Below, piece after piece: positions 1 through 12,809 of a DNA stretch of 64,000 bases. The notes under the pieces are model-generated. The model was not told the origin of the DNA. It did no database searches and saw nothing but the letters and a program-made list of their open reading frames with translations. Source of the DNA: Malania oleifera (taxonomy: Eukaryota > Streptophyta > Magnoliopsida > Santalales > Ximeniaceae); assembly GCF_029873635.1 (NCBI RefSeq), contig NC_080423.1, positions 95,692,953 through 95,756,952 of the forward strand. The letters run 5' to 3'. Position 1 is the stretch's first letter. Every line of letters begins with the position of its first letter. The translations under genes were made by a program, and so were the position numbers.

Positions 1-2267
1 AATACAATACCAGAATACTGTATACCTAGCTGTGCCCATACACACATATACATAACACTTTACATAAGTCACAAAAATATTGTGGGTTCCACAAACCAGC
101 CCAAAAAAACTACGTCGACTCAATACCACCTCTACCTCTGAGCTGACCCTGCTCACCTCTTTGGATTACTTTAAATTTTTAATAATGTTAGGGTGAGACA
201 CCTTTCAGTAAGGAGAAACATGTTATTACCAGTGTGTGGCATATGAGTTAGTTGGCAATATATCATTTAATCAATACTGTATAAAATATACATTAAGAAA
301 AACATCTGTATAATAACACATGCTTATGTCATTTAGAATATGAAAATTTTTGAGTTATCTATTCAAAAGTACTTCTATCTATAATACGTAATCTTTGCTT
401 TCTGTGTGTACTATACATATACATAAATCTGTAAACTCTCCCTTGGATGGTTATATGTCATGACATACCCTTTTATGACTAGGTTGTGCAGCCCGTAGGC
501 GGGGCTAAACACTGGTTGGCCCTCTAGTGCTAGCCTAAATGTATGGATATCTAGATGCCTATAGCACGAAAGGCCCGCTCCACCTGGTCTGGATGTCAAT
601 GAGCTCACAACTCTACCAAAGGGCACAATCGGCTGTACCATACTCTATTTAAGACATATGGTTGCACCATCTATACTGTATAGCAACGATGCCGTGCTCT
701 GTAAACTGTTGTGTTCCATCGAGGTATGATATTGTATATTAATATTTCTATATAAATCTAACTGTTTTACCATGATTTTGTATTTCTATAATAACTATGA
801 TTCTATATCAATTGTATAGCCATGACACTGTAATAACTGTATATCTGTATATTCTATAATTCTATAATTTTGTATGTCATAGTTCTATGTTCTGTATAAT
901 CTGTATTTTTGTATGTCATGGTTTTATGTTCTGTATAATCATGGTACTGTAGAATTACTATATAACCATGGTTCTCTAATGTACTGTAAAGTCATGGTTC
1001 TACAAGAATAATGTATCATCGTATTCTATAATTCACTGTATAATCATGCTCTTAAACATAACATATTTAATCATATAATCTATAAATTTGTAAAACTTGA
1101 TATAGTCATAGCTTTGTAAATAATATTGTATAAGTTGTATCTCATAACTCTATAAAAACAATATAATCATGTTTCTGTAAAATTGTATAACATATTTCTA
1201 TAGAAACTATATATAAGCATAATTCTACACTTTGTTTGAATAATGTATAATATTTCAGTTATTCTCATGCCACACTATAAAAAAACTCTATATAAATATA
1301 TTCTGTAAAGCTGTATAATTTTCATGCTCTAATCAAATACTATGTTATACTGGTAAAATGTCTAATAAAGCTGGCATAACATGTATTCCCCTTACCTGAC
1401 TATCTAGCTCTAGATACTATTTTATAATCTCATGCATACGACATTCATAATTTTTGACACCTTGAAATAACACCCATATAATTCCCAGTCACACAAATGA
1501 ATTTACTATAATAATTATCACATTCATATTTTTTCCCAACTCCACATATTTAGAATTTCTAAACTATAATTTACCTCGGCTCCTAGAAAGATACCGCTGG
1601 GGTCCTCAATCTATACCTATAGGGTCCCAAAAACACCCTAATCCTAAAAATACAACACCCCAATGTTATTTCACAAAAATCCAGTATATCCTCATACCAT
1701 ACAAAATCTAGGCTCAAATAAACCTAGTAATACTAAAAATACCCAAATAATCTACTTACCCTGGTTTTGGGATGGTGCCCAAGTTGACCTAATCAACAAT
1801 CTACTCTAGCAGACTTGAAGAGAATCTTCCCAGGAGTAACGTGGTAACTTTCGATGGTCGAATCGGCGAAGAACGAAGCCGAAAATCTAGAGAGAAGGTA
1901 GAGGATACGATTTTAGAGAGAGTGGGAAGATTGTTGTATGAAAAATTTCGCACAAATCCGAGTTTAACATATTTATAAAATGCAGATTCGTCGACGAGAC
2001 ACGTTACTAGGTCGACGAGTCCATGAAAGGAGTTCATTGATGAACTCGTAACCCTCGTCGATGAACTTTAGGCTCTACTAAATCCCTCTTAGTAAGTTCT
2101 CGTCGACGATACATGAGTCAACATCGACGAGCCCATGAAGGCTTCTCGTCGACGAGCACTTTGTGTTCGTCGACAAGACCCTTCTTTGTCCTTTTTGAAA
2201 TTTTCCTTTTTTTTTTTTCTCTTTTTTATTTAATTATTTAATTACTATAATTCTTTGGGTCTTTATA
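1..2267 (-). mobile_element. Partial Ty3/Gypsy LTR, 3' LTR of a Tekay-like element
   Basis: This LTR reads on the minus strand and runs off the left edge of the window. Its inner end is a decayed TGTAAAGACCC-type terminus near 2267, followed by a purine-rich tract on the minus strand at about 2269-2281, which marks the junction with the internal region. It shares landmarks with the other LTRs here: a GTGAGACACCTTTCAGTAAG block near 193, a CCCGTAGGCGGG block near 490, a TATA-like TTTATAAAAT at about 1972-1981, and a cluster of CGTCGACGA palindromes at 1988-2185. About 150 bp seem to be missing at the left when compared with the complete copies. Family assignment is inferred from the adjoining pol remains. 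Confidence 0.85.
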
Positions 2268-5200
2268 TTCTCCCCTCCTTATAAAATTTCGTTCTTGAAA
2301 TTTTCTATCTGTATTGAACACCATCCATTGAGGAAAACGACTACTTATTTTATTAATTACCCTCACTTATGGTGGAGGAATACCATGGTTACATAAGAAG
2401 TTCTGAGAGATTACAATTATACTCATAAAAGAAAATTTTCTCTCAAAACCAAAACACTAACTACCCTATAACCTAAAATACAACTGTACATTCATCACTC
2501 TATGTTGAATAAAATAAACTATCGTTATCTGAACAATACTGACTCTTACTATACCCCACTGAATAGGTGTGGGTATTTTTGTCTGATTTTCTCCTCAAGC
2601 TCCCACAAAGCTTCCTCTATGACATGATTCCTCCACAGGACTTTTACTAACTGAATTTTCTTGGTACGCAATTCTTGTTCCGTCCTGTCTAAGATCTGCA
2701 CTAGTGCTTCCTTATATGCTAGTGAATCTCTGAACTCTATCTCTGCATAAGTTATTACGTGGGAAGGGTCTGTAACGTATTTCCTTAATATGAAAACATG
2801 AAATATGTCGTGAATTCTAGATAGAACTGGTGGAAGAGTTAGCTTGTAGGCAATTAACCCCACTCTCTCAAGTATCTTAAATGGGCCAATATACCTAGGT
2901 CTCAGCTTACCCTTCTTCCCAAATCTCATAACTCCTCTCAGTGGAGCTACCTTAAAAGATATTCGATATCCCTCATCAAACTCTAACTCCCGTCGGCGAG
3001 TATCTGCGTAACTTTTCTGTCGACTCTAAGCTGCACTGATTTTGTCTTTAATAAGCCGGACTTTATCGTACGCCTGCTGCACCAACTTTGGTCCCTATAC
3101 TCTCCTTTCTCTCACTTTATCCCAGTATAATGAAGAACGACACCTCCTACCATATAAAGCCTCGTACGGTGCCATCCCAATGCTAGTATGATAGCTATTA
3201 TTGTACACAAACTCGACTAGCGGCAAATACTGGGTCCAACTACTCCCAAAATCCAGCACGCATGCTCGCAACATATCCTCAAGTATCTGGATCATCCTCT
3301 TTGTTTGCCCATCTGTCTGAGGATGAAAAGTTATGTTGAATGTTAACTGCGACCCCATAGCCTCCTGAAAGCTCCTCCAAAATCGTGAAGTAAATCGGGG
3401 GTCTCAATTTGAGACTATAGATACTGGTACACCGTGAGAGCGCACTATCTCCTAAATATATAACTCCGTTAGTCTGTCCATAGAATAGTTGACTTTGATA
3501 GGGATAAAGTGAGTGGTCTTCGTCAGCCAATCTACGACCACCCATATAGCGTTTTGTCCCTATCGCGCCGGTGGTAGCCTTGTCACGAAGTCCATGGAAA
3601 CATGATCCCATTTCCACTCAAGGATGTAGAGTAGCTGTATCTGCCCTGTCGGTTTTTGGTGTTCAACCTTTATTTGCTGGCATGTCAAGCACTGTTTCAC
3701 GAATTCAATTATCTCTTTTTTCATGCCACTCCACCAGAAGGATTTCCATAGATCCCAATACATTTTCGTGCTACCCGGATGCACAGTGTAAAGGGATCTA
3801 TGAGCCTTCTCTAAGATCATCCTCCTGATCTCAGCATCTGCAGGAACGCATAGTCTGGCACGGAACCTCAAAGTTCTGTCATCTGAAATACTGAACTCTT
3901 TCCCCCATCCGTCCTGTACTATATCCATCAGTTTTGCTAATTTTGGATCACTCCTCTGGGTAGCTTTAATTCTTTCTTACAAAGTAGGCTGTACCACTAG
4001 GTTGAAAATAAATGCTTGGTAATCACCCTCTATCAGCTCCACGTTTAACCACTCCAAATCCATCTGGATAAAGTGCCGAATCTCCACTGCTGACAATACT
4101 ACTCCCATTGACTTTTGGCTTAGTGCACCAGCACATTTACTTTCCTTGGGTGGTAGCTAATAGTGCAGTCATATTCTTTAATGAGTTCTAGTCATATTCT
4201 TTGCCTCATATTCAGTTCTTTCTAAGTAAAGAAATATTTCAAAGTTTTGTGGTCAGTGAAGATTTCACATTTTCCTCCATAAAGATAGTGTCTCCAGATC
4301 TTGAGAGCATATACCACTATAGTTAGCTCTAAATCATGCACATGATAGTTCTTCTCATATTCTTTAAGTTGCTTGGATGCATAAGCAATAACTTTCCCAT
4401 GTTGCATCAACATGCACGCACCCGAGCCTCTTTTGAGACGCATCACTTTAAATGACAAATCCATCCTTTCCTAATGGAATAGCCAACACCAGGGCAGTAA
4501 CCAGACGCTGTTTCAACTTCTGAAAGTTCTGCTCATATTCATCAAACCATTCAAACCTCATATTCTTTCTTGTGAGCCATGTCAAGGGACCTGACAGTCT
4601 AGAAAATCCATCCACAAAGCACTGGTAATACCCAGCCAATCCTAGAAAACTCCTGATTTCTTGAACATTTCTCGGCCTCGCCCAATCTACCACTGCCTCT
4701 ATCTTGCCTGGGCCAACTACTATACCATTCTTGGATATTACATGCCCTAGAAAAACAACTTGCCTCATCTAGAATTCACATTTCTTGAATTTCACATACA
4801 ACTTTCTTTCCCTCAATACCTGCAATACTAGCCTCAGATGATGTTTATGTTCCTCAAAACTTTTCGAATAGACCAGTTTATCATATATAAATACTACAAT
4901 GAACTAGTCTAGATATTGATGGAACACCCAATTCATCAGGTCCATAAATGCTGCCGGTGCATTTGTCAGACCAAATGGCATAATGAGAAACTCATAGTGC
5001 CCATATTGGGTCCTGAAAGCCGTCTTCGGAACGTCCTCCGCTTTAACTCTCACCTGGTGATAACTTGAATGGAGATCAATTTTGGAGTAGAATTGAGTCC
5101 CCTGGAGCTGATCAAATAGATCATCGATTCTGGGAAGAGGATATTTATTCTTTATCGTCACTTTGTTTATCTCTCTATAATCAATACACATCCTCATGGT

Positions 5201-5284
5201 CTTATTTTTCTTCTTCACAAATAAAACTAGTGCTCCCCAAGGCGACACGCTAAGCCTACTAAAACCTTTATCTAACAGCTCCTG
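2268..5284 (-). mobile_element. Broken Ty3/Gypsy (Tekay/Del-like chromovirus) pol remnant, element A
   Basis: Minus-strand remains of pol in the normal Gypsy order: reverse transcriptase (about 4780-5284, with the [23 protein letters not shown] and [15 protein letters not shown]-type blocks), RNase H (about 4130-4768), integrase HHCC zinc region (about 3690-3860), integrase core (about 3095-3640) and a C-terminal chromodomain-like tail (2549-2930, LVKVLWRNHVIEEALWELEE). The VLWRNH...EEALWELEE tail is typical of chromodomain-bearing Tekay/Del elements. Gag, protease and the 5' LTR are absent because the element stops at the LTR that begins at 5285. It is broken, with roughly ten disruptions, so it is a fossil. 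Confidence 0.85.
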
Positions 5285-6209
5285 TGTAACGCCCCAACCC
5301 TTAATACGGTCCCAGAGTACTACTATACATACCTATCCTATACAAATCCTAATAACATACATAACGACCCGCCTTAAACAGGGACGTATGGGTATTTCAT
5401 AATGATTTGTACTCACATATATTGCAGAAAACATAAACATTCATATGGATTCTAATAGACATATCAGAGTATCTAACTGTTTCTTACATACATTCATCCG
5501 TACATAAAACATAAATTGTATTACATTCCCAAAAAGAAACCCATCCTGGCTAAACAACTCGGAACTCATACAAAACTTACCTTAGTTAACCAGACTCTAC
5601 GCTCCAAAGTCTTTTTAGAAGACTAGGACCGATTTCTTGTAACTTCTAAAATAAAGGTTGTAAGATTGGGGTGAGACACTTTTCAGTAACGAGGAAGATC
5701 TTACATCATTGTGTGACTGTACAGTTATATACTTGTTTGAAAACGGTTACATAGATTGCACATTCTCAATACCGTAATGTATATATAGTACATATATAAA
5801 TCCCTAATAATATACAACCCATCATCATTACAAGTGAGAGTTCCCGAGGTTAGGGTAGGGTATAGGCCCATACACTATACAATCCTTCCACCCGGTACTC
5901 AAACCTGTGACTTTGCCTATTAAAGCTTTTAAATCATGTATATGCATATTTAGAGCATTGTCTAGTTTAAAACTATCATAACTATGCCAGTAACTCACCA
6001 TGGCAAGGGTTGTGCGATAAGAAAGCACTAATCGAGCCCTATTTGTGCAGGCATTGTCAGGCATCATAACATATTGCAGTTCGACTTGGCCATCACCACC
6101 CTGATCCCTTTTGACCAGTGGCCCTTCTTACCAAGCCTATTGTAGACACCCTATTTTTGCCCTAACTAGATAGAAGAAATGGTCTATTCTTATTTTCATT
6201 ATTTTTAGT

Positions 6210-6364
6210 ATTACCTTATTATTATTATTATTTTATTATCATTATTATTTTTATTTTATTATTATTAATAGTATTTTTTATCTTTATTTTATTATTACTC
6301 TCTTGTAATTATTATTACTAGTAGTATTATTAGTATTACTTTACTACTATTATTTTTGATATAC

Positions 6365-6405
<41 letters not shown>

Positions 6406-6665
6406 GTTGGCTATTATTTTTATTTTTATTTTTATTTTTATTTTTATTACACTTATTATTACTATCATTTACTATTATTATTTCTATATTCATTATTATT
6501 AATACTACTTTATTTAGTATTATTATTATTATTAATACTATTACTATATTTACTTTGTTATTACTATTATTATTAATTATTTATTATTATTATTCTTATT
6601 AATATTATTATTACGTTACCATTATTATTAATATATTATTATCATTAGTATTAGCAATATTAGTA
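6210..6665 (+). repeat. Degenerate (ATT)n microsatellite
   Basis: About 450 bp of almost pure A/T made of ATT/TTA trinucleotides, with a perfect (ATT) run near 6364-6402 and a (TTTTTA) run near 6413-6445. It lies in the U3 part of the Tat/Ogre-like LTR. Confidence 0.9.
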
Positions 6666-6747
6666 TCATTATTATTACTATATTTGTTATTTTCATAAAA
6701 GTATAAAAAGAAAGAGAAAATAAAAGAAAAGTTTAGGGTTTTAGGCT

Positions 6748-6755
6748 TATAAAAG
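6748..6755 (+). promoter_or_regulatory. Probable TATA box of the Tat/Ogre-like LTR
   Basis: TATAAAAG lies just after the ATT-rich part and just before the GC-richer leader sequence, the usual place for the U3/R transition. Seen in sequence; the function is inferred. Confidence 0.45.
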
Positions 6756-8442
6756 ATGAGAAGAGCCATTGCCAAAGGGGGGCCGGAGCGCAAGAAAAGA
6801 TAGCGAAAAAAAAAAATCCTGCGCAACCCTCTCTCCCTTCTTTTTCTTCTTCATTCTCCAGCCATCATCCTGGCTGCCCTTTTATTCTCTTCCTTCTACC
6901 ACAACTCCAGCAACAAGATTCTCCAGCCATCACCCTCGGCCATTCTCAGTCTTCTCTCCCGTGAACCACCTCCCGTCCACTCTATCCGAGCACCACCACT
7001 GCCAAACTTGTCACCGACCCTTTACCAGACCACCGGAGACCCGTCTTTTCCAGCTTCGTCATCAACTCTCGCGTCCTCACTACCAGAGACGCGGTAACGC
7101 ACAGCAGGAGCAACTCAACCGTCCTCACCGTCATCTTCTCCAGACTCGTCTGCTCTGGTTGCTCCCACTCGTCGTCGCCGCTGCAGCATCATACCAGTAC
7201 GGCCTTGAACTCTGCTAACACCGTCGCTTCCCGCCATACACCATCGACGTCGTCCCCCACACAGCAGACAGCACCGGAGACCTCTGTCTCCATCTTTCAT
7301 CCCGAGGCTCCTGCTCATCTCCGACTAGCCATCATCAACTCTAGCCGCTACCTGATTATCTCCGACCATCACAGAGCTGCTGTCTCCATCTCCCACGGTG
7401 AGTTTCCTGCCTCCCCCTGCACACACACTGTACACAGACAGAGCGCCACAGCCCCGTCAACTTAATCGCCACGGTCGTCTCCGTCGCCGCCACAAACTCT
7501 CTGCCCCGCCGCCGTTCGTCGTCGCCGTGCCCCGCTCCGGTCACTTTCTTCATAAAGGTAAATTTTTTATGTGATTATTAGGATGTATGTTAATTGTTAT
7601 TATATATATATTTAGATTTATTATGATTTATCATTATTCTATGTTGTTTCTATCATGATTCTCAGCTATTATTCTATATATATACACAGTGGCTTGGTTT
7701 ACTATTTTCATTATTTTATATTGATATGTAATATTATAGTTTATGTGTTTTCTTTATTTGTTAGGTACATATTTTATCATTCGATATATGTTTGTTATTG
7801 TCTTATGGTATTAATTTTTGTAGGTTTATTGTATGTTTATTGTCTATGTGTTTTTGCATGTGGTATATTTAAGGGTTTTTATTTATGTCTAAATTTATTG
7901 TACATATTAAATAATATTATTATTGTTGGGTTTTATTATTGTAATATGTGTTTTAACTTTTAATATTCATGCAATATTTTACTTGTTGATATCGTTGTGT
8001 TTGTAACATTTGTTTAAATGATAATATCCAAGGTTATTTTAGCTTATTGGGAGATATTGTAATATTGGTTTATTTTTGCACGAATATATATAGATATAAA
8101 TATATGTTTTACTATTGAATGTTAAGTTCATGTATATATATAAACGTAATATTATTGTCTATTATGTATTCAAGTGATATTATAGTTTATTATTGTTATA
8201 GTTATCATGTAATATTTAGGTGATCTTATTATATAGTTATATGGTTTTCATCATTATCATATTAATATAAGTTTTTTTTTAGATTATCATTATGGTTATA
8301 TCAATATTGTATATTTTGGGCTTTCACTATTGTCATGTTGATGATGTAAATATTTTAGAATTTTGATCATTTTACATTGTTTTAGGTATTTTTAGGGTTT
8401 CCCTTATTACATGTAATTATTATGGTGTTATAGTTATTTATT

Positions 8443-8448
<6 letters not shown>

Positions 8449-8475
<27 letters not shown>
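8449..8475 (+). repeat. (TA)n microsatellite
   Basis: About 13 TA units inside the AT-rich part of the Tat/Ogre-like LTR. It is followed (about 8485-8700) by a loose array of TATTAATTATTTTTAGTATC-like units of about 40 bp. Confidence 0.85.
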
Positions 8476-8478
<3 letters not shown>

Positions 8479-9353
8479 AAAATATTTAGTACTAATTATT
8501 TTTTTTAATATCTTAATACATTTAATATTAATTATTTTTGGTATCTTAATGTACTTAGTATTAGTTATTTTAGTATCTTAATATATTTAGTATTAATTAT
8601 TTTTAATATCTTAATATATTTGTGTTAATTATTTTTGGTATCTTAATATATTTAGTATTAATTATTTTTAGTATCTCGATATATTTAATATTAATTATTT
8701 TTTTATAGTATCTGTAGTGTCTTAATGTATATAGTATCATGGTATTTCATTACTTACTTTGATATTTGTAATATTTTAGCATATATGTATCCCTATTATT
8801 ATTACATGTATTATAGTAATTTAATTTCTTAAGTTTATTATCTTATTAATATATATTAAAACCTCTCATACTAGTATATTCCTATAAAAATTTTATATAA
8901 AATTTCAAAATTTGGGTGTGTATTTTTCTTAATTATTATCCCTATGATTTTAATGCTAGGGTATTAGCCCTCGGGCTTCACGTACCTTTAAGCTCTGAGG
9001 GAATATATACGTATATATATTATATTTATTTAGTTATTTATTTATTTTCCATGTGTATTTATAAATTCATAAAAGGAGTAATTTAAAGACTTTTTAATTA
9101 ACTTAGGGATAATTCTAAATTAATTAGGTACCGTTCGTAAGAACGGGCGCGTAGGGGGTGCTCGTACCTTCGCCTTGCGTAACCGAACTCCCGACCCAAG
9201 CTCTGGTAACGTAGGCCCATTCTACCCCTAACGGGGTAGTAATGGCGACTCCAACATTCCCTATTTTTCCTTGAAAATGAAAATTCATTTTTAATTTCGC
9301 CGCCCGAGGCACTTGCGCTCCTGGGACGTCGCAACAACTACTATTAGGTACCC

Positions 9354-11492
9354 TGTAACGACCTCAATTTCCTTAATATAAAATGAAACATAATAAATAA
9401 ATGGTCAACCCGAACCCGTGGGTAGCGGGGACACTTTGTCAATCATAGCAGAAACCTAAGTAGCAGTAAATATAAAATCTCAATCATCCAACCATAAGAC
9501 ATAATACCAGAGTTTACTACATCATCAAAATACTATATATATATATATATATATACAATCTTCAAAAAAAGTCAAAATAACACTAAGATCATACAATAAA
9601 AATCTCCTGATCCTAGTTCAACGCTTACCCTTCTAGTAGAGAAGCTAAACCCACTCAACAGCGGCCTTGACCCACCGGTCCCTCTGGGTTTCCTGAAAAT
9701 CATTTAATATTCAGGGGTGAGACACTTCTCAGTAAGGGCAAATAAACTACATACAACTGTGTGACAACATGAATATATATAATGCAGTTATACATACACA
9801 ATACATTTCATATATTTGTGAACATACGTTATAACATATTGAATTATCATATACTTTTATATTTTTCTAGTAACTCATATCATTCATAAAACATCTATTA
9901 TATCTGATAATACTAAGAACATACCTAGGATGAATTGCTAGCTGATGTCATGTATTACCCCCCATGATGGTTTGTGTAACCCGAAGGCGGGACCCGACAA
10001 TGGCTGGTCGACCATTGCCAAGTCAAAAATGTCTGTAAGTACGATGGGCCCACCACACCCTAGTCCGAACTGTCAGGTGGGCGTCTACAACTCTACACTG
10101 AAAGTCACATCGACGATCCATCTCCCACCCCCTCGTGGGGTGGTTAGCACAGGTCTGAACATAGATATATGATCTATATAGCTACGGTACCGAGCTCCTG
10201 AACTGAACTAAACTAACATCTGAGTTCTGATAACATATAATACATGATAGTATAGCATCTTTCATAATTTCATAATTACGGCCTTGCGCCGAACATTTCA
10301 TAATTACGGCCTCGTGCTGAATATATCATAATTACGGTCTCATGCCGAACATATCATAACTACGGCCTCATGCCGAACATATCATAATTATGGCCTTGTG
10401 CCGATCATATCATAATTACGGCCTCGCGTCGAACATATCATACATATCATTATGAAATTAAATCAATTACCATGCATTTCAAAATCATCATAATATATTG
10501 TACTCTTTCATACTTTCACAAAACATATTTCATTCGTATCATCGTTGTATCATGATATTCTTCAATGAAAAATAATATTCATGCCACACATATGCTGTAT
10601 AAAACCATGCATTATATTCTAAAAATCATAATTTCTGGCATCTCATACATATATATACGTTTTATCACATTAGTAGTATTTTTCTCAAACGTACATTTAT
10701 TCCATAATATTCAAATATCGTAAATACTTTTAGAAAATCAAGTTACTCATAAATAATAATAATTTGCGTTAAAAGTAACTGCTTTAGTTTATTCCCTTAC
10801 CTAACTATTGAGAAAGCCCCTAAAATTTCCTGGTCTAACCCCCGTAGGATTTCTTGATCAATACCATGAAACTGAAAACTCTCAGTATTAAACTTCAGTA
10901 TTCTCACGCGTACATCATTTCCTATAATTTTCGTAATATCAAATTTGGCTTAAAAAACCTTACCTCAACTTAGGGATGATTTCCAACTTGCTTTCACCAA
11001 CTATTCGCTCTGGTAGATTTGGAGAGAACTTTCCTAGGAACATCGTGGTGACTTCAGATCGTCGAATTAGCGTAAATCTGGCCCAAAAACGAAGAGAGAG
11101 AGAGAGAGAGAGGGAGAACCGAAGGGGAGAGAGAGAGGATAGAGTTAGCTTTGTTAAGAAGTTAAAATCCGGATTTTTCTATATTTATAGAACTACATTT
11201 GTCGATGAGCCACGTCATTCGTCAACGAATCCTTCAATAATTTTGTCGATGAAATTCAGTCCTTGTCGACTAAATTCAGTTGGCTCAAAACCTCTCTCGG
11301 TATTTCTTCATCGACGAAATTCAGTCTTCGTCGACAAAGCCTTGATGATTCGCCTCGGTTATTCCTTCCAAAGTGCAATGTCGTCAACGAACGCGAAGCG
11401 TTCGTCGATGAAGGTGACTTCCTCCTTCTGTTACTATTTCCATTTTCCTTCCTCTTTATTATTTAAATCCCATTATTATTCGGGTTGTCACA
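9354..11492 (-). mobile_element. Ty3/Gypsy solo LTR with TACCC target duplication
   Basis: Complete 2139-bp LTR, TGTAACGACC...GGTTGTCACA as written on the plus strand, with the element's sense on the minus strand. Perfect 5-bp duplications TACCC flank it (9349-9353 and 11493-11497), so insertion and LTR-LTR recombination to a solo LTR are well supported. It contains the GTGAGACACTTCTCAGTAAG block (about 9718), the CCGAAGGCGGGACCCGACAATGG-type block near 9980, a tandem dyad array (10266-10440) and the CGTCGACGA cluster (about 11195-11420). Confidence 0.9.
10266..10440 (-). repeat. Tandem array, units of about 28-31 bp, inside an LTR
   Basis: Six imperfect copies of a unit containing CATAATTACGGCCTCGTGCC followed by GAACATAT. 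Each unit has a GC-rich dyad (GGCCTCGTGCCG) in an AT-rich linker. Similar arrays lie at the corresponding place in other LTRs of the window (38775-38955 and 42320-42560). Confidence 0.9.
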
Positions 11493-12809
11493 TACCCACA
11501 CTGAAAAATAACTGTGTGTGGTTGCACTGTACCTCTGTTTTGGCAACGGTACCGAGCATACATAATATAAGCTTTTTAAGGCTTCATATACTATTGAGAC
11601 AAGCTGCGGTCCCAATATCATGTATATAATTTACATTAAAACATAATCACCTGTGCAATTGCAGTATTTTTACAATCTCAGTCATGCATACTGTCATTCA
11701 TACTGTGGTAAAAATCGGCCAGTAACCTCTCGGTTTTACCCTTTTCTCATACTTGGCACGGTATCTAACCGACACCTATTTTCTACATTTTATGATAATC
11801 ACTTGAAACCTTAGTTCCCATAGTTCATATACATACATCTCAAATCAGTATAGATTCAACTCATATCATACGTCACACTTATTTGGTTAACTAGACATTT
11901 CATATAAATAGGTTCGTAAAATATCATTTATGCTGCAATTTAAGAGTTTCAAGCATCTCCTACTTTAGTTTTAATGCAAATAAATTAGTATAAGAAATTT
12001 GGAGATTATACGCCCAAAAAAATCCCTTTTTTTCCAAAATTGTAAAATCGTGAAAACCGTAAGAATCGGCATTTATATCTAGTAAAACTTTGCAAATAAG
12101 TAGTCAACAAGCACATATAAACATAAGCTACATATCCTACGGTTTCGTTTTCTAAAAAACATATTGATGTAAACAAATCGCCTTACCTTTATCCCAAAAA
12201 ACTGAAACATGAGTTTATTGATCCAAAACTACGACACGGGATCCTCAAAACCTAAAAACCGAAGAACAATACTTCAATATTATTCAATCTATTACATATC
12301 TACCGAAACGAAAAAGAATTCAGATCCTTACCTCTATTTTAAGGAAAATCTCAAAAATTTTCAAGACGACGATCTGATCCACTATAACTATAGAGTTTCC
12401 TCCCCTGATCCACCCAAAAACCTTCGATCATTGAAATAGATGCCGAACGGAGAAGGATCGTAGAGAGAGAGAGAGAGAGAACTCTCTGGTTCTAGAGAGA
12501 GAGAGCTTTTGAGTTTTCTTACCTCTTAACAACCAAAAATGATATTTATAGTGCCTTTGATCGAGTCAAATTCGTCGACGAACCACCTGGATTGTTCGTG
12601 GATGAAGCTCTTCCTTTGTTGGCAAACTCCATCTAGATATTTTCTTGGTTTGTTCAATATTCTTCATCAACGACGCTTTGAATTTCGGCGACGAAGAACT
12701 AAAGGGACTTCGTCGACGAATATACTAGCTTCATTGACGAACCCTACTGAAATTCCCATTTTATCCTTTTCTTATTTATTTTCCTTATTTATGGGTTCAA
12801 GTCTCTACA

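Larger units (their letters stand above)
6141..9336 (+). mobile_element. Solo LTR, Tat/Ogre-like Ty3/Gypsy
   Basis: It begins TGTAGACACCCTATTTTTGC, the usual start of long Tat/Ogre-group LTRs. Near its right end are the typical GGGCGCGTAGGGGGTGCTCG block (9146-9165), a TGGCGACTCC block (9242) and a terminus GGGACGTCGCAACA (ends 9336). No gag or pol follows. The flanks CCTAT (6136-6140) and ACTAT (9340-9344) look like a target duplication with one mismatch, although three bases next to the right end are unexplained. Length is about 3.2 kb. It sits inside the LTR of element C, so it is younger than that LTR. Internal ATG-started frames near 6770-7465 are low-complexity and not considered genes. 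Confidence 0.7.
5285..12809 (-). mobile_element. Ty3/Gypsy 3' LTR of element C, split by two later insertions
   Basis: The segment starts TGTAACGCC at 5285 inside the reverse transcriptase region of element A and ends CTCTACA at 12809. It is followed on the minus strand by a purine tract (about 12811-12826) and internal integrase sequence. Removing the Tat/Ogre-like LTR (6141-9336) and the solo LTR with its target duplication (9354-11497) leaves about 2.2 kb, the same length as complete LTRs nearby. The right part carries the TTCGTCGACGAA cluster (about 12570-12745), a GA repeat near 12463 and the TGTGTGGTTGCACTGTACC block near 11513. The reading that this is one split LTR is an inference from length and landmark order. 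Confidence 0.7.

Noticed and set aside
6769-7465. ATG-started open frames of 149 and 86 codons rich in H, P, R and T
   Set aside because: They lie in the leader part of a Tat/Ogre-like LTR, have low-complexity composition and match no family I know.
7655-7963. 102-codon open frame rich in Y, F, I and C
   Set aside because: AT-rich LTR sequence with low-complexity translation; no membrane-protein family recognised.
9945-10172. 75-codon open frame starting MSCITPHDGL
   Set aside because: It lies in a conserved LTR block (CCGAAGGCGGG) that recurs in non-coding LTRs of the same family with the frame not kept.
10266-10440. CRISPR-like array of regular repeats
   Set aside because: Units are adjacent imperfect copies without unique spacers, lie inside an LTR of a plant nuclear genome and have no cas genes nearby.
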